64,000 bases of DNA from an uncultured Phascolarctobacterium sp. (GTDB lineage: Bacteria; Bacillota; Negativicutes; Acidaminococcales; Acidaminococcaceae), in assembly GCF_937920985.1 (NCBI RefSeq), contig NZ_CALDXR010000034.1:21056-85055 (forward strand). The letters are read 5' to 3'. Both the position numbers and the translations under genes were made by a program. The notes under the pieces are model-generated. The model had not been told where the DNA came from. It ran no database searches and saw nothing but the letters and a program-made list of their open reading frames with translations. Below are positions 51,811 to 59,716 of this stretch, piece after piece (within the stretch, counting starts at the first letter, position 1; each line of letters begins with the position of its first letter).

Positions 51811-53069
51811 TGCTGCGCCCGGATTTTACTCAGGCAAAAAACTATATATTACAACACAAACTCCTTAGTCTGCTTGCTATCTCTGTGATAGGCATTACCT
51901 TGACACTGGGCCTCAGGCATCTCTCCAACCAGTCTCCGTCAAAAAAAGCAGTAATGAAACCTATTGTGCACACGCAGACGGTAAGCAGACGACCATTGTA
52001 TAAAAGCATTAATCTTTTTGGCCAGCTGAAGGCTAAGGCACAGATTGATATCGTCAACAAGTATGCCGGTATCGTCGACGAGGTTAATGTGGATTTGGGC
52101 AGCAAGGTGCAGGCCGGGGATATTCTTCTGGTGCAGCATCTTGACGATGCCCGAGCCGAAATGCTCAAGGCCCAGGCACGCTATGCCGAGGCCGGAGCTA
52201 ATGCGGCAACTACGGACGTGAGCTACAGCACCAGTTTGACCCGTTATGAGGCGGATTATAAGCTGGCGCAGGTCAACGCGGAGCGTTACCGTAAGCTTTA
52301 TGCGCAGGGCGCTGTTTCCAAGTCCGAGCTGGACAGCATGGAGCAGACGCTGGCTAATAAAAAGGCGCAGTACGATGCTTTGGCGCAGCAGGTGGATTAT
52401 GACGGCACACCGTCGCAGGTTTACCGTCAGGAGCAGATTGCTGCCAGACGCGAGCAGGAGTACATTATTGCGCAAAACAAGTATCACGATCTGATTTTTA
52501 AGGCACCACGCGCAGGTATTATTACCTACCGCGATGCAGAAGTGGGTGGCTATGCGCCTGCAGGCAGCAGGCTGCTTACCCTTTTGGATGACAGCGGTTT
52601 TACAGTGGACTGCGATATTACAGAGGCTGAGGCTGCTTCTGTTACCGTTGGCACGCAGGTCGAGCTGAAGCTGGAGGCGATTGGCGAAATATGCCGGGGT
52701 ACTGTTGTTTATGTGAGCCCTGTAAGAAGCAGGGAAACAAACAAGTTTACCCTCCGCATCAGGCTGGATGAGCCTGGCTCCAATGTAAAGGCAGGCTTGT
52801 TTGCCAAGGGTGAATTGCGTTTTCTGCAAAAGCCATCCACTATATATTTACCTAAAAATTCCGTTCTCGAACGGGATGGCAAATATTTTGTTTATGTGCT
52901 GGGCAAGGGTAACAAGGCGTTGAAAAAGCCTGTTACCACCGGTGCAAGCAATAATGAAAGCATTGAAATAGTGCAGGGTGTGAAGATAGGCGATACGGTT
53001 ATCCTTGATAATCTTGCGCGTCTGCGTGACGGCATGGCAGTTGAGGTAGCCAAGGAGGAGAAGAAGTAA
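51810..53069 (+). CDS. RND efflux periplasmic adaptor (HlyD/AcrA family)
   Basis: 419 residues. A single N-terminal membrane segment (LLSLLAISVIGITLTLGL) precedes the lipoyl half-motif GIVDEVNVDLGSKVQAGDILL, a long alpha-hairpin (about 110-210, including YAQGAVSKSELDSMEQTLANKKAQY), the second lipoyl half IFKAPRAGIITYRDAEVGGYAPAGSRLL, and a beta-barrel and membrane-proximal domain. It joins an inner-membrane RND pump to an outer-membrane channel. The one-base overlap on both sides (TAATG) shows a tight operon. No outer-membrane factor (TolC-like) is encoded here. Confidence 0.9.
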   Translation: MLRPDFTQAKNYILQHKLLSLLAISVIGITLTLGLRHLSNQSPSKKAVMKPIVHTQTVSRRPLYKSINLFGQLKAKAQIDIVNKYAGIVDEVNVDLGSKVQAGDILLVQHLDDARAEMLKAQARYAEAGANAATTDVSYSTSLTRYEADYKLAQVNAERYRKLYAQGAVSKSELDSMEQTLANKKAQYDALAQQVDYDGTPSQVYRQEQIAARREQEYIIAQNKYHDLIFKAPRAGIITYRDAEVGGYAPAGSRLLTLLDDSGFTVDCDITEAEAASVTVGTQVELKLEAIGEICRGTVVYVSPVRSRETNKFTLRIRLDEPGSNVKAGLFAKGELRFLQKPSTIYLPKNSVLERDGKYFVYVLGKGNKALKKPVTTGASNNESIEIVQGVKIGDTVILDNLARLRDGMAVEVAKEEKK

Positions 53070-56000
53070 TGAATATTACGCGCTTTTCCATCAAACGGCC
53101 TATCGGTATCTGCATGATTTACATATTAGTCTGCGTCCTTGGTCTTATCAGCTTCTTTCGCATTGGCGTGGAGCTGCTGCCGGACGTGGACTCTAAATTT
53201 ATCAGCGTTATTGTCAATTATCCCGGCGCCAGCACGGAATCAGTCGAGCAGCAGGTGACGAAGCCGATTGAGGACGAGCTGTCCTCAATTTCGCACTTCA
53301 AGCAGGTGCGTTCCGCTACACGTCCCGGACGTGCGGAGATTTTTGTCGAGCTGGACAGTCAGGCCGATGCTGATATGGTGGCTATCGAGGCAACGAAAAA
53401 AGTCAGCCGTATCCGTAAGAATCTGCCGGAGGATATTGATGAGCCTGCAGTGCTCAAGCGTTCTTCTGAGGAGTTTCCTATTATCCAGATTGCGGCAACC
53501 TCCAAGGATAACCTGGACGATATTTTTGCCTTGGCTGACAGCAGCTTTAAGGAACGGCTACAGCAGGCTGCCGGTGTAGCCGATGTTGACGTTACCGGCG
53601 GACGTGCCAAGGAAATCGCAATCGAGGTTGACAAGGATAAGCTCAATTATTACGGTTTGACTCTGCAGGATATTATTACAGCAGTGCGCAAGGAAAACGT
53701 TATTGTTTCTTCCGGCTCTGTCTATACTGATGCTTTGGAAAAAACCGTGCGTCTGCAGGCGCAGTATAAGGCTCCGGAGGAGATTCAGCACCTGCAGCTT
53801 AAGGGTGCAGGCGGCAGATACATCGAGCTGGGACAGGTGGCCAACGTGCAGGCCAAGGATAAGCGTGCCGTGGCCTATAGCCGTGTTGACGGAAACGAGG
53901 CGGTGTCGCTGGAGGTGTATAAGGCCAGCGGTGCCAATATCGTTGATACAGCGGATGGTGTGCTGCAGCAGCTGGAAACGTTGCGCAAGGATTATCCGGA
54001 CTACGTTTTTACTGTTGTCTATGATCAGTCGCATTTCGTGCGCGATTCCCTGAGCAACACGCTTAAAACCTTGCTGGAAGGTCTTGTTACCACAGGACTT
54101 GTTTTGTATATGTTCCTGCGTGGCTGGAAGTCCTCTATGGCAGTTATGATTGCCATTCCGACCTCACTTATTGCAACCTTCTTCCTTATGTATCTGGCAG
54201 GCTTTACCTTCAATATGATGTCACTTATGGGTATGGCGCTGTGTATCGGTATTCTCGTCGATGACTCCATTGTTGTGTTGGAGAATATCCATCGCTTTCT
54301 GGCGATGGGCAAAAGCGCCGACGTGGCAGCGGAGGAAGGACGTAATGAGATTGGCATGGCGGCAATCGCTATGACGCTTTGTGACGTGGTGGTATTTTTG
54401 CCGATTGCCTTTATGCAGAGTGCGACAGGCCAGTTTTTCAAGCAGTTTGGTATGACGATTGTTTTTGCTACGTTGATGTCGCTTATTGTTTCCTTTACGC
54501 TGACGCCGATGCTGGCTTCGCGCTTTTATAAAAACGGCGTAGAAGAGCCCAAAGGCAAGCTGTGGAGCAGATTGGATGCTTTTGAAGCGCAGACGATTGC
54601 CAAATATGATGTTCTGCTGCGCAAATGCATCGAAAAGCCGAAGAAGCTGGTGCTGGGCGTGTTGGCAGCCTTCGCGGTGGCGGTGGCGCTGGTGCCGCTC
54701 GGTATAGTTGGCTCGGAGTACATGCCGCGTACCGACGAAAGCGCGATTCAGGTGAATATCGAGCTGCCCACCGGCTATAACGCCGACCAGACGAACGAGG
54801 CGTTGCTGCTGTTCGAAGATTATCTGGCTAAGGTGCCGGAAATCGAGCATTACATGACGAATGTAACGACGACGCAGAGCATGGGCAAGCTGGTCATCGC
54901 GCTGAAAAGCAGCGATGAACGCAGCAGGGATGTCTGGCAGGTAGCACAGGGCATCCGCAGCTTTGCCAAGCAGAATTTGGGCGAAATCAAGGTGCGCGTC
55001 AATGAGATTCAGTCATCCGTTACCGGTGTTTCGGGCGGTCGCAACCTTGTGCGCTCACCGGTACAGGTGGAGCTTAAGGGCAGCGATATGGACCAGCTTG
55101 TGGCTGACTCTGCTAAGGTGGAGCAGATTTTTGCTTCGACCGCAGGCCTGAAGGATATCAAAAATTCCTATGTCAAGGGTATGCCGGAGCTGAAGGTGAC
55201 GGTAGACCGCGACAAGCTGAAATATTATCATGCGACAGTCAATGATGTAGCGCAGTCCTTTAACGCTGCCATTGGCGGACGCAGCGCCGGTGTGCTGGCG
55301 AACGATGTGCAAAACCATGGTAACGACACCGACATTGCAGTACGTTTTGCCGGTGGCAGCGGTTATGATATTGAAGACGTGCGCGCTATTCCTGTGCAGA
55401 CAGGCAGAGGCAGCGTCTTTCTTGGCGACCTTGCTGACGTAGAAGAGGGCGTAGGCCCGATTACAATCCGTCGCGTGAACAAGGAGCGCATCATCAACAT
55501 ACAGTGCAACCTGACGGACAGACCGCTGAACGAGGTAATCAAGGAGCTGACGCAAAAGCTCAATGCTGCCGGCCTCAAGAGTACCTACGAGTTTTCCGGA
55601 CAGGCGACGACAATGAACGATTCCTTTGCCGAAATGGCTATGGCATTGTCGCTTTCACTGCTGTTGATTTATCTGCTGCTGGCAGTGCTTTATGAATCGG
55701 TATTCACGCCGTTCATCCGTATGTTTTCGCTGCCGCTGGGCATTATCGGTGCCATCTTCTGCCTGCTTTTGACGCATAACACCATCAACCTGTATTCCCT
55801 CATCGGCATCTTGGTTATGGATGGCCTGGTAGCGAAAAACGGTACACTGCTTTTGGACTATACGCTGACGCTGATGCATGAAGGCATGACGGCGAAGGCA
55901 GCGGTAATCGAGGCAGGCAAAACGCGTCTGAAGCCAATCTTTATGACAGCAATGACGATGGTGGTGGGCATGCTGCCGACGGCGCTGTCGCTGAGCGCAG

Positions 56001-56128
56001 GCTCGGAAACGCGCGTGAGTATGGCGTGGGTTATCATCGGCGGTATGATAACGTCGACAGTGTTTACGCTTTTGGTTTTGCCGATACTGTTTTTATGGTT
56101 GAAAGAAAAATTTCCTAGTAGAATTTAA
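53069..56128 (+). CDS. RND efflux pump inner-membrane transporter (HAE/AcrB family)
   Basis: 1,019 residues, complete. It begins NITRFSIKRPIGICMIYILV, then a large periplasmic loop with VNYPGASTESVEQQVTKPIEDEL, a first helix block with GILVDDSIVVLENIHR (the family's essential Asp pair in helix 4), a second periplasmic loop, and a second helix block with LIGILVMDGLVAKNGTLLLDY and GKTRLKPIFMTAMTMVVGMLP. A proton-driven exporter of amphipathic or toxic compounds or metals. The position directly after the chelatase motor genes suggests export of a tetrapyrrole product or protection against it, but the pump could be an ordinary drug exporter. Confidence 0.92.
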   Translation: MNITRFSIKRPIGICMIYILVCVLGLISFFRIGVELLPDVDSKFISVIVNYPGASTESVEQQVTKPIEDELSSISHFKQVRSATRPGRAEIFVELDSQADADMVAIEATKKVSRIRKNLPEDIDEPAVLKRSSEEFPIIQIAATSKDNLDDIFALADSSFKERLQQAAGVADVDVTGGRAKEIAIEVDKDKLNYYGLTLQDIITAVRKENVIVSSGSVYTDALEKTVRLQAQYKAPEEIQHLQLKGAGGRYIELGQVANVQAKDKRAVAYSRVDGNEAVSLEVYKASGANIVDTADGVLQQLETLRKDYPDYVFTVVYDQSHFVRDSLSNTLKTLLEGLVTTGLVLYMFLRGWKSSMAVMIAIPTSLIATFFLMYLAGFTFNMMSLMGMALCIGILVDDSIVVLENIHRFLAMGKSADVAAEEGRNEIGMAAIAMTLCDVVVFLPIAFMQSATGQFFKQFGMTIVFATLMSLIVSFTLTPMLASRFYKNGVEEPKGKLWSRLDAFEAQTIAKYDVLLRKCIEKPKKLVLGVLAAFAVAVALVPLGIVGSEYMPRTDESAIQVNIELPTGYNADQTNEALLLFEDYLAKVPEIEHYMTNVTTTQSMGKLVIALKSSDERSRDVWQVAQGIRSFAKQNLGEIKVRVNEIQSSVTGVSGGRNLVRSPVQVELKGSDMDQLVADSAKVEQIFASTAGLKDIKNSYVKGMPELKVTVDRDKLKYYHATVNDVAQSFNAAIGGRSAGVLANDVQNHGNDTDIAVRFAGGSGYDIEDVRAIPVQTGRGSVFLGDLADVEEGVGPITIRRVNKERIINIQCNLTDRPLNEVIKELTQKLNAAGLKSTYEFSGQATTMNDSFAEMAMALSLSLLLIYLLLAVLYESVFTPFIRMFSLPLGIIGAIFCLLLTHNTINLYSLIGILVMDGLVAKNGTLLLDYTLTLMHEGMTAKAAVIEAGKTRLKPIFMTAMTMVVGMLPTALSLSAGSETRVSMAWVIIGGMITSTVFTLLVLPILFLWLKEKFPSRI

Positions 56129-56148
56129 TGTAATAATAAGAATATATG

Positions 56149-56178
56149 TTGAATATATAAGACTTGTGTAGTATACTA
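56149..56178 (+). promoter_or_regulatory. Sigma-70 type promoter with TAGTATACTA palindrome
   Basis: TTGAAT (56149-56154), 17 bp, TATACT (56172-56177); the -10 lies inside the 10-bp palindrome TAGTATACTA (56169-56178), also present in the RND operon promoter. Transcription from here would meet the hairpin at 56259 before reaching TonB receptor 4. Confidence 0.5.
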
Positions 56179-56258
56179 TAGACATGAAAAAAGAAAGATT
56201 CTCAAAGCGAAATTTAACTTTGCAAAGAAGCTTTCCATATAATATCAGAAGAGCAACT

Positions 56259-56297
56259 TGCGCCTTTGCTGATTATAAAAGCAAGGGCGCATTTTTT
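56259..56297 (+). terminator. Terminator or attenuator in the leader of TonB receptor 4
   Basis: TGCGCCTTTGCT and AGCAAGGGCGCA (one G-U pair) with a 9-nt loop, then TTTTTT. It either ends the RND operon or acts as an attenuator between the 56149 promoter and the receptor gene. Bases 56298-56414 also hold the small inverted repeat GCTATA-TTGCCG-TATAGC. Confidence 0.7.
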
Positions 56298-56414
56298 ATA
56301 GCTATATTGCCGTATAGCTTACAATTTTGCTTGATGCACTTAGTAGCCTGTGGCCATGCAAGACTGGGCAGGGGAAGAGTGGTCAAAATATATTTTTGAG
56401 GAGTATGAGTAAAC

Positions 56415-58337
56415 ATGAAGAGTAACTTTTCCAAGGGTTTATTGATGACGGCTCTCCTTACCGGTAGTGTAATGTGGGGGGGGACGAACGTATTTGCAGA
56501 AGAGCTGCAGGAGTATTCGCTGGACCAGATGGTTGTAACAGCTACAAGAACAGAAAAGCGTGATGTTGAGGTTCCTGCAACAACTAACGTTATTACAGAA
56601 CAGGAAATTAAAAATCGCGGTTATGTAAGTGTATTTGATGCGTTGGAGCAGACTGTTGGCATACAAAGCTATTCCTATACCGGCGGTGAAGGCGATAATG
56701 GTAGCTCTACGGGTCGTACCTATATTCGCGGTTTAGACAAAGGCACTTTGGTTTTGTTGAACGGTGCACCTATCAACCTGAACAATTACAATTCAACCGC
56801 AGGCATTCCTATCAGTGCCGTAGAAAAAATTGAGGTTGTAAAAGGATCTAATTCTGTTCTTTATGGCAGTGAAGCTATGGGTGGCGTTATTAACATCATT
56901 ACAAAAAAAGCCGGAAAAATTAACAACAGCATTAAAGCTGTAGCAGGTAACTATAAAAAGGGTTATGAAGTTGCTTCCAGCGGTGATAAATATATTTTGA
57001 GCTTCAGCCGTGACTATTATAAAAAATTTGAGAACTCTTCTATCAACTACAAAGGATTCGATACAGACAGACGTGCTTATACCAAAAATAATCTGTTCGC
57101 AAGCGTAAACTTGGCTAAAGATTTTACGCTTAATTATATGCATACAGAAACTAAAAATACTGGTATGACATATCTCAATCCTGACGGAAGCATGAATAAA
57201 ACTTCTTATAGCTATAATGATGAAAGAGATAATGTAGCTTTACTCTATAACAACGAACAGGATAAGCTCAAATCTAATTTATCCTTCAACAGAAGAAGAA
57301 TAGACGGTAAGCAATATAAAACTAACGGACAGGTTTTAAGAAGCGGTTCCAGCAGCAATATTATTCTGTACACCATTAACTACGATATTAACAAGGACTG
57401 GACTTTATCCGATAAAGCAACATTGCTGACCGGCGTAACTGCCAACAAAGAGCATTATGAAGAAATTGCCAATAGAAGCAACGCTATTTCCAGAGACAGC
57501 CTGGCAGCTTATTTCTCCTGGAATCAAAAATATGATGATAAGTTCTCTACTAATATCGGTGTAAGAGCACATTATGTAAAAAATAACGGCTTTGATGGCG
57601 CACACAATGTATATCTGCCGCAATTACAGACCTTATATAAACTGGATGAGAATACCAGCTGGTATATTAACGTTGGCAAGGCCTTTGAAATGCCGGCAAT
57701 CAATTCCAGATACTCCAGAAGTAAAACCGGTTCTAATGGTGCATTGAAGCCTCAGGAGGGCTGGACTTATGAAACCGGTGTGAAGAAGATTACCGATACA
57801 TCCTCCAGCAAATTAGCTGTGTTCACAATGAGAATGGATGATAAGTTTGCCTGGAAAAAATATAACCAATTAGGCATTACTCCTCCGGCAGGAGTTGATC
57901 CAGACACCTATATTCAGGTAAATCTTGGCGAATTTAAAAACACCGGTGTTGAATTCGAATATGATAAAGTAATCGGAGAACATTGGAGATACAATTTAGG
58001 TGCAACCTATCAGGATCCTTTGGCTAAAGATGCCGGCAAGTGGACTCAGCAATCCTCCAGATACCAATTTACTGCAGGCGCTAAGTACAATTACAGCAAG
58101 CTCGGCGTCGGTGTAAACCTCTATTATTTAGGTGATAGAGAGGATGCATCCTACGGCAGCCTGCATAAGCTGAAAAACATTATTAAGTTGAATTCTGTTA
58201 TTAACTATGATCCTGACAAAAATAACAGTATTACCTTAAATCTTTACAACCTCTTAGACAGAGATAATTCGATCAATGTCAGTGAAAATCTGGATAAACC
58301 GTTCAACTGGACTTTGTCCTACGAATATCGCTTCTAA
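56415..58337 (+). CDS. TonB-dependent outer-membrane receptor 4 (poly-G tract)
   Basis: 640 residues; GAGGAG upstream. The signal peptide includes MWGGTNVFA-EE, encoded by a run of eight G (56476-56483). TonB box YSLDQMVVTATR; plug motifs SVFDALEQTVGIQ, TYIRGLDKGTLVLLNGAPINLNN, EVVKGSNSVLYGSEAMGGVINIITKK. The barrel ends WTLSYEYRF. It is of a different subfamily from receptors 1-3 (no FRAP-type box; FEMPAINSRY instead). The first ~56 codons and the preceding ~25 bp are nearly identical to receptor 5, after which the two proteins diverge sharply. SBP 6 follows after a terminator. Confidence 0.9.
   Translation: MKSNFSKGLLMTALLTGSVMWGGTNVFAEELQEYSLDQMVVTATRTEKRDVEVPATTNVITEQEIKNRGYVSVFDALEQTVGIQSYSYTGGEGDNGSSTGRTYIRGLDKGTLVLLNGAPINLNNYNSTAGIPISAVEKIEVVKGSNSVLYGSEAMGGVINIITKKAGKINNSIKAVAGNYKKGYEVASSGDKYILSFSRDYYKKFENSSINYKGFDTDRRAYTKNNLFASVNLAKDFTLNYMHTETKNTGMTYLNPDGSMNKTSYSYNDERDNVALLYNNEQDKLKSNLSFNRRRIDGKQYKTNGQVLRSGSSSNIILYTINYDINKDWTLSDKATLLTGVTANKEHYEEIANRSNAISRDSLAAYFSWNQKYDDKFSTNIGVRAHYVKNNGFDGAHNVYLPQLQTLYKLDENTSWYINVGKAFEMPAINSRYSRSKTGSNGALKPQEGWTYETGVKKITDTSSSKLAVFTMRMDDKFAWKKYNQLGITPPAGVDPDTYIQVNLGEFKNTGVEFEYDKVIGEHWRYNLGATYQDPLAKDAGKWTQQSSRYQFTAGAKYNYSKLGVGVNLYYLGDREDASYGSLHKLKNIIKLNSVINYDPDKNNSITLNLYNLLDRDNSINVSENLDKPFNWTLSYEYRF
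56476..56483 (+). repeat. G8 homopolymer in receptor 4 signal-peptide codons
   Basis: TGT then eight G then ACG, codons for W-G-G-T about 21 codons into the gene. The longest G run seen in the window. Confidence 0.82.
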
Positions 58338-58353
58338 TTACTCGATTCTCCCC

Positions 58354-58383
58354 AAGGTGGCGCTTAAATGCGTCACCTTTTTA
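58354..58383 (+). terminator. Terminator of TonB receptor 4
   Basis: AAGGTGGCGC and GCGTCACCTT arms (one G-U pair), then TTTTT. Confidence 0.78.
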
Positions 58384-58457
58384 AAAATAGCTTTATTTAA
58401 AAACACCGGCAATATTTGCCGGTAAAGTAATATTTATTTAAATTTGAAAGGGAAACC

Positions 58458-59441
58458 ATGTATCGCTTAATCCTTATGCTTGTTATAGTCTGTATTCTTT
58501 CCGGATGCGCAACAGAAAACTTTGGCCAATCTGTGAAGCTTGCAGACAAAGATAACGCAATCGTTGTAACGGACGATACCGGTTATCAGGTAAAACTAAA
58601 GAAGAAGCCGGAAAAAATTATGACCAACAATATTTATCTTGATAACATCCTTTTGGGATTAGTGGAGCCTGAAAAAATGCTGTCTGTATCTAAAAATATG
58701 GATAACTCGGCAAAATCGTTTGGCAATATGGTAAGTTCATTGGTCGAAAATAAGATTACAAATCCGGGATTGGAAGCAGTTCTGGCTTTAAAGCCGGATA
58801 TATTCATTGTTAATGAGGTAATTGGTGCAGATAAAATTCAGTCTTATCGTGATATGGGTATACCTGTTTATGTTGTAAGGCTGTCTACAAATATAGAAGA
58901 AGTCAAAAATGAAATTATCAAGCTTTCCCGGCTAGTAGGTGAAGAGCAGCGTGGTAAGATTTTAGTCCAAAAAATGAACGATAAACTGGAGAGGATTGAA
59001 CGCAATATACCCAAAGAGCTTCATTACAGTAAAAGTACTGTTCTTGTATCAGCCAATTATGCGTCCTACGGAGGCAAGGGCTGCATGTATGATGATATCT
59101 GCAAGCATGCCAAGATAAGAAACGGTATTGCAGATTTGGGAATGAATACCGGACAGACAGTCAATAAAGAGGTCATGATAGAGATAAATCCGGATTTCTT
59201 CTTTCTTGCAAAGCCATGGAAGGATAATAAGGCCAAGGATGAGAAATTGCTGGGTGAGTTTTTAGCTGATAAGAGCTTAGAAAATTTGCGAGCGGTAAAA
59301 AACGGGAATGTAGCTCTGCTTGATGAAAAATACATTTTTATCGGTCATCAGAATTGCGTATGGTCGGTGCAGAAGCTGGCACATTTGGTTTATGGTGACT
59401 GTGTTGTTTTAGAGCCGGAGGAGTTTTTGAAAGGGTTTTAG
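58458..59441 (+). CDS. Periplasmic binding lipoprotein, BtuF/FecB-like (SBP 6)
   Basis: 327 residues; GAAAGGGAAACC upstream and lipobox ILSG-C (Cys 18). IVVTDDTGYQVKL, KPEKIMTNNIYLDNILLGL and VLALKPDIFIVNE give the family. ASYGGKGCMYDDICKHAKI pairs it with SBPs 2 and 5, and its MTNN-LDN and C-terminal EEFLKGF make SBP 5 its closest relative in the window. It follows receptor 4 as SBPs 4 and 5 follow receptors 2 and 3. No MerR-type promoter is seen for this receptor-SBP pair. Confidence 0.87.
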   Translation: MYRLILMLVIVCILSGCATENFGQSVKLADKDNAIVVTDDTGYQVKLKKKPEKIMTNNIYLDNILLGLVEPEKMLSVSKNMDNSAKSFGNMVSSLVENKITNPGLEAVLALKPDIFIVNEVIGADKIQSYRDMGIPVYVVRLSTNIEEVKNEIIKLSRLVGEEQRGKILVQKMNDKLERIERNIPKELHYSKSTVLVSANYASYGGKGCMYDDICKHAKIRNGIADLGMNTGQTVNKEVMIEINPDFFFLAKPWKDNKAKDEKLLGEFLADKSLENLRAVKNGNVALLDEKYIFIGHQNCVWSVQKLAHLVYGDCVVLEPEEFLKGF

Positions 59442-59499
59442 CAGTTAATTATAAAAACATCAAAATTGATTACATTTACAGCCTTAAATATTAACTGAA

Positions 59500-59527
59500 A
59501 AGCGGTGCGTTAGTGCCGCTTTTTTTC
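59500..59527 (+). terminator. Terminator of SBP 6
   Basis: AAGCGGTGC and GTGCCGCTT pair around GTTA, then TTTTT. Confidence 0.72.
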
Positions 59528-59562
59528 TTGTGATTTTCTATGAAAAAATTATGAAGATTAAG

Positions 59563-59591
59563 TGGATAAATGGTTTGAAATGATATATAAT
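59563..59591 (+). promoter_or_regulatory. Possible promoter of TonB receptor 5
   Basis: TGGATA, 17 bp, TATAAT. The -35 is weak and no MerR-type dyad is present. The rest of the 59592-59716 leader shares its last ~25 bp with the leader of receptor 4. Confidence 0.35.
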
Positions 59592-59716
59592 ATTAACTAG
59601 ATGAGTTGCTATACAGACATTGTTTCGTCTATTGTGAAGCCACCGGCATATGACCATGAAAGACTGGATATGCAGGGACTTTTCGATAAATATTTTTAAT
59701 AGGAGTATGAGTAAAC

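Noticed and set aside
56293..56324. Twelfth MerR-type promoter before receptor 4 (TTTATA, 19 bp, TACAAT with GCTATA/TATAGC)
   Set aside because: The -35 would overlap the terminator T-run and the dyad is shorter and shifted compared with the other sites, so the match is probably chance.
56184..56399. 71-residue ORF upstream of TonB receptor 4
   Set aside because: It runs through the hairpin at 56259-56297, has no ribosome binding site and begins at the predicted transcription start.
56355..56411. Leader peptide MQDWAGEEWSKYIFEEYE ending just before receptor 4
   Set aside because: It has no ribosome binding site, and the matching leader of receptor 5 does not keep the frame.
56298..56414. 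Cobalamin riboswitch in the leaders of TonB receptors
   Set aside because: I searched the leaders of all receptors, SBPs and cbiZ by eye and found no convincing B12-box core; the GCCACC near 59639 lacks the rest of the fold. A covariance-model search would be decisive.
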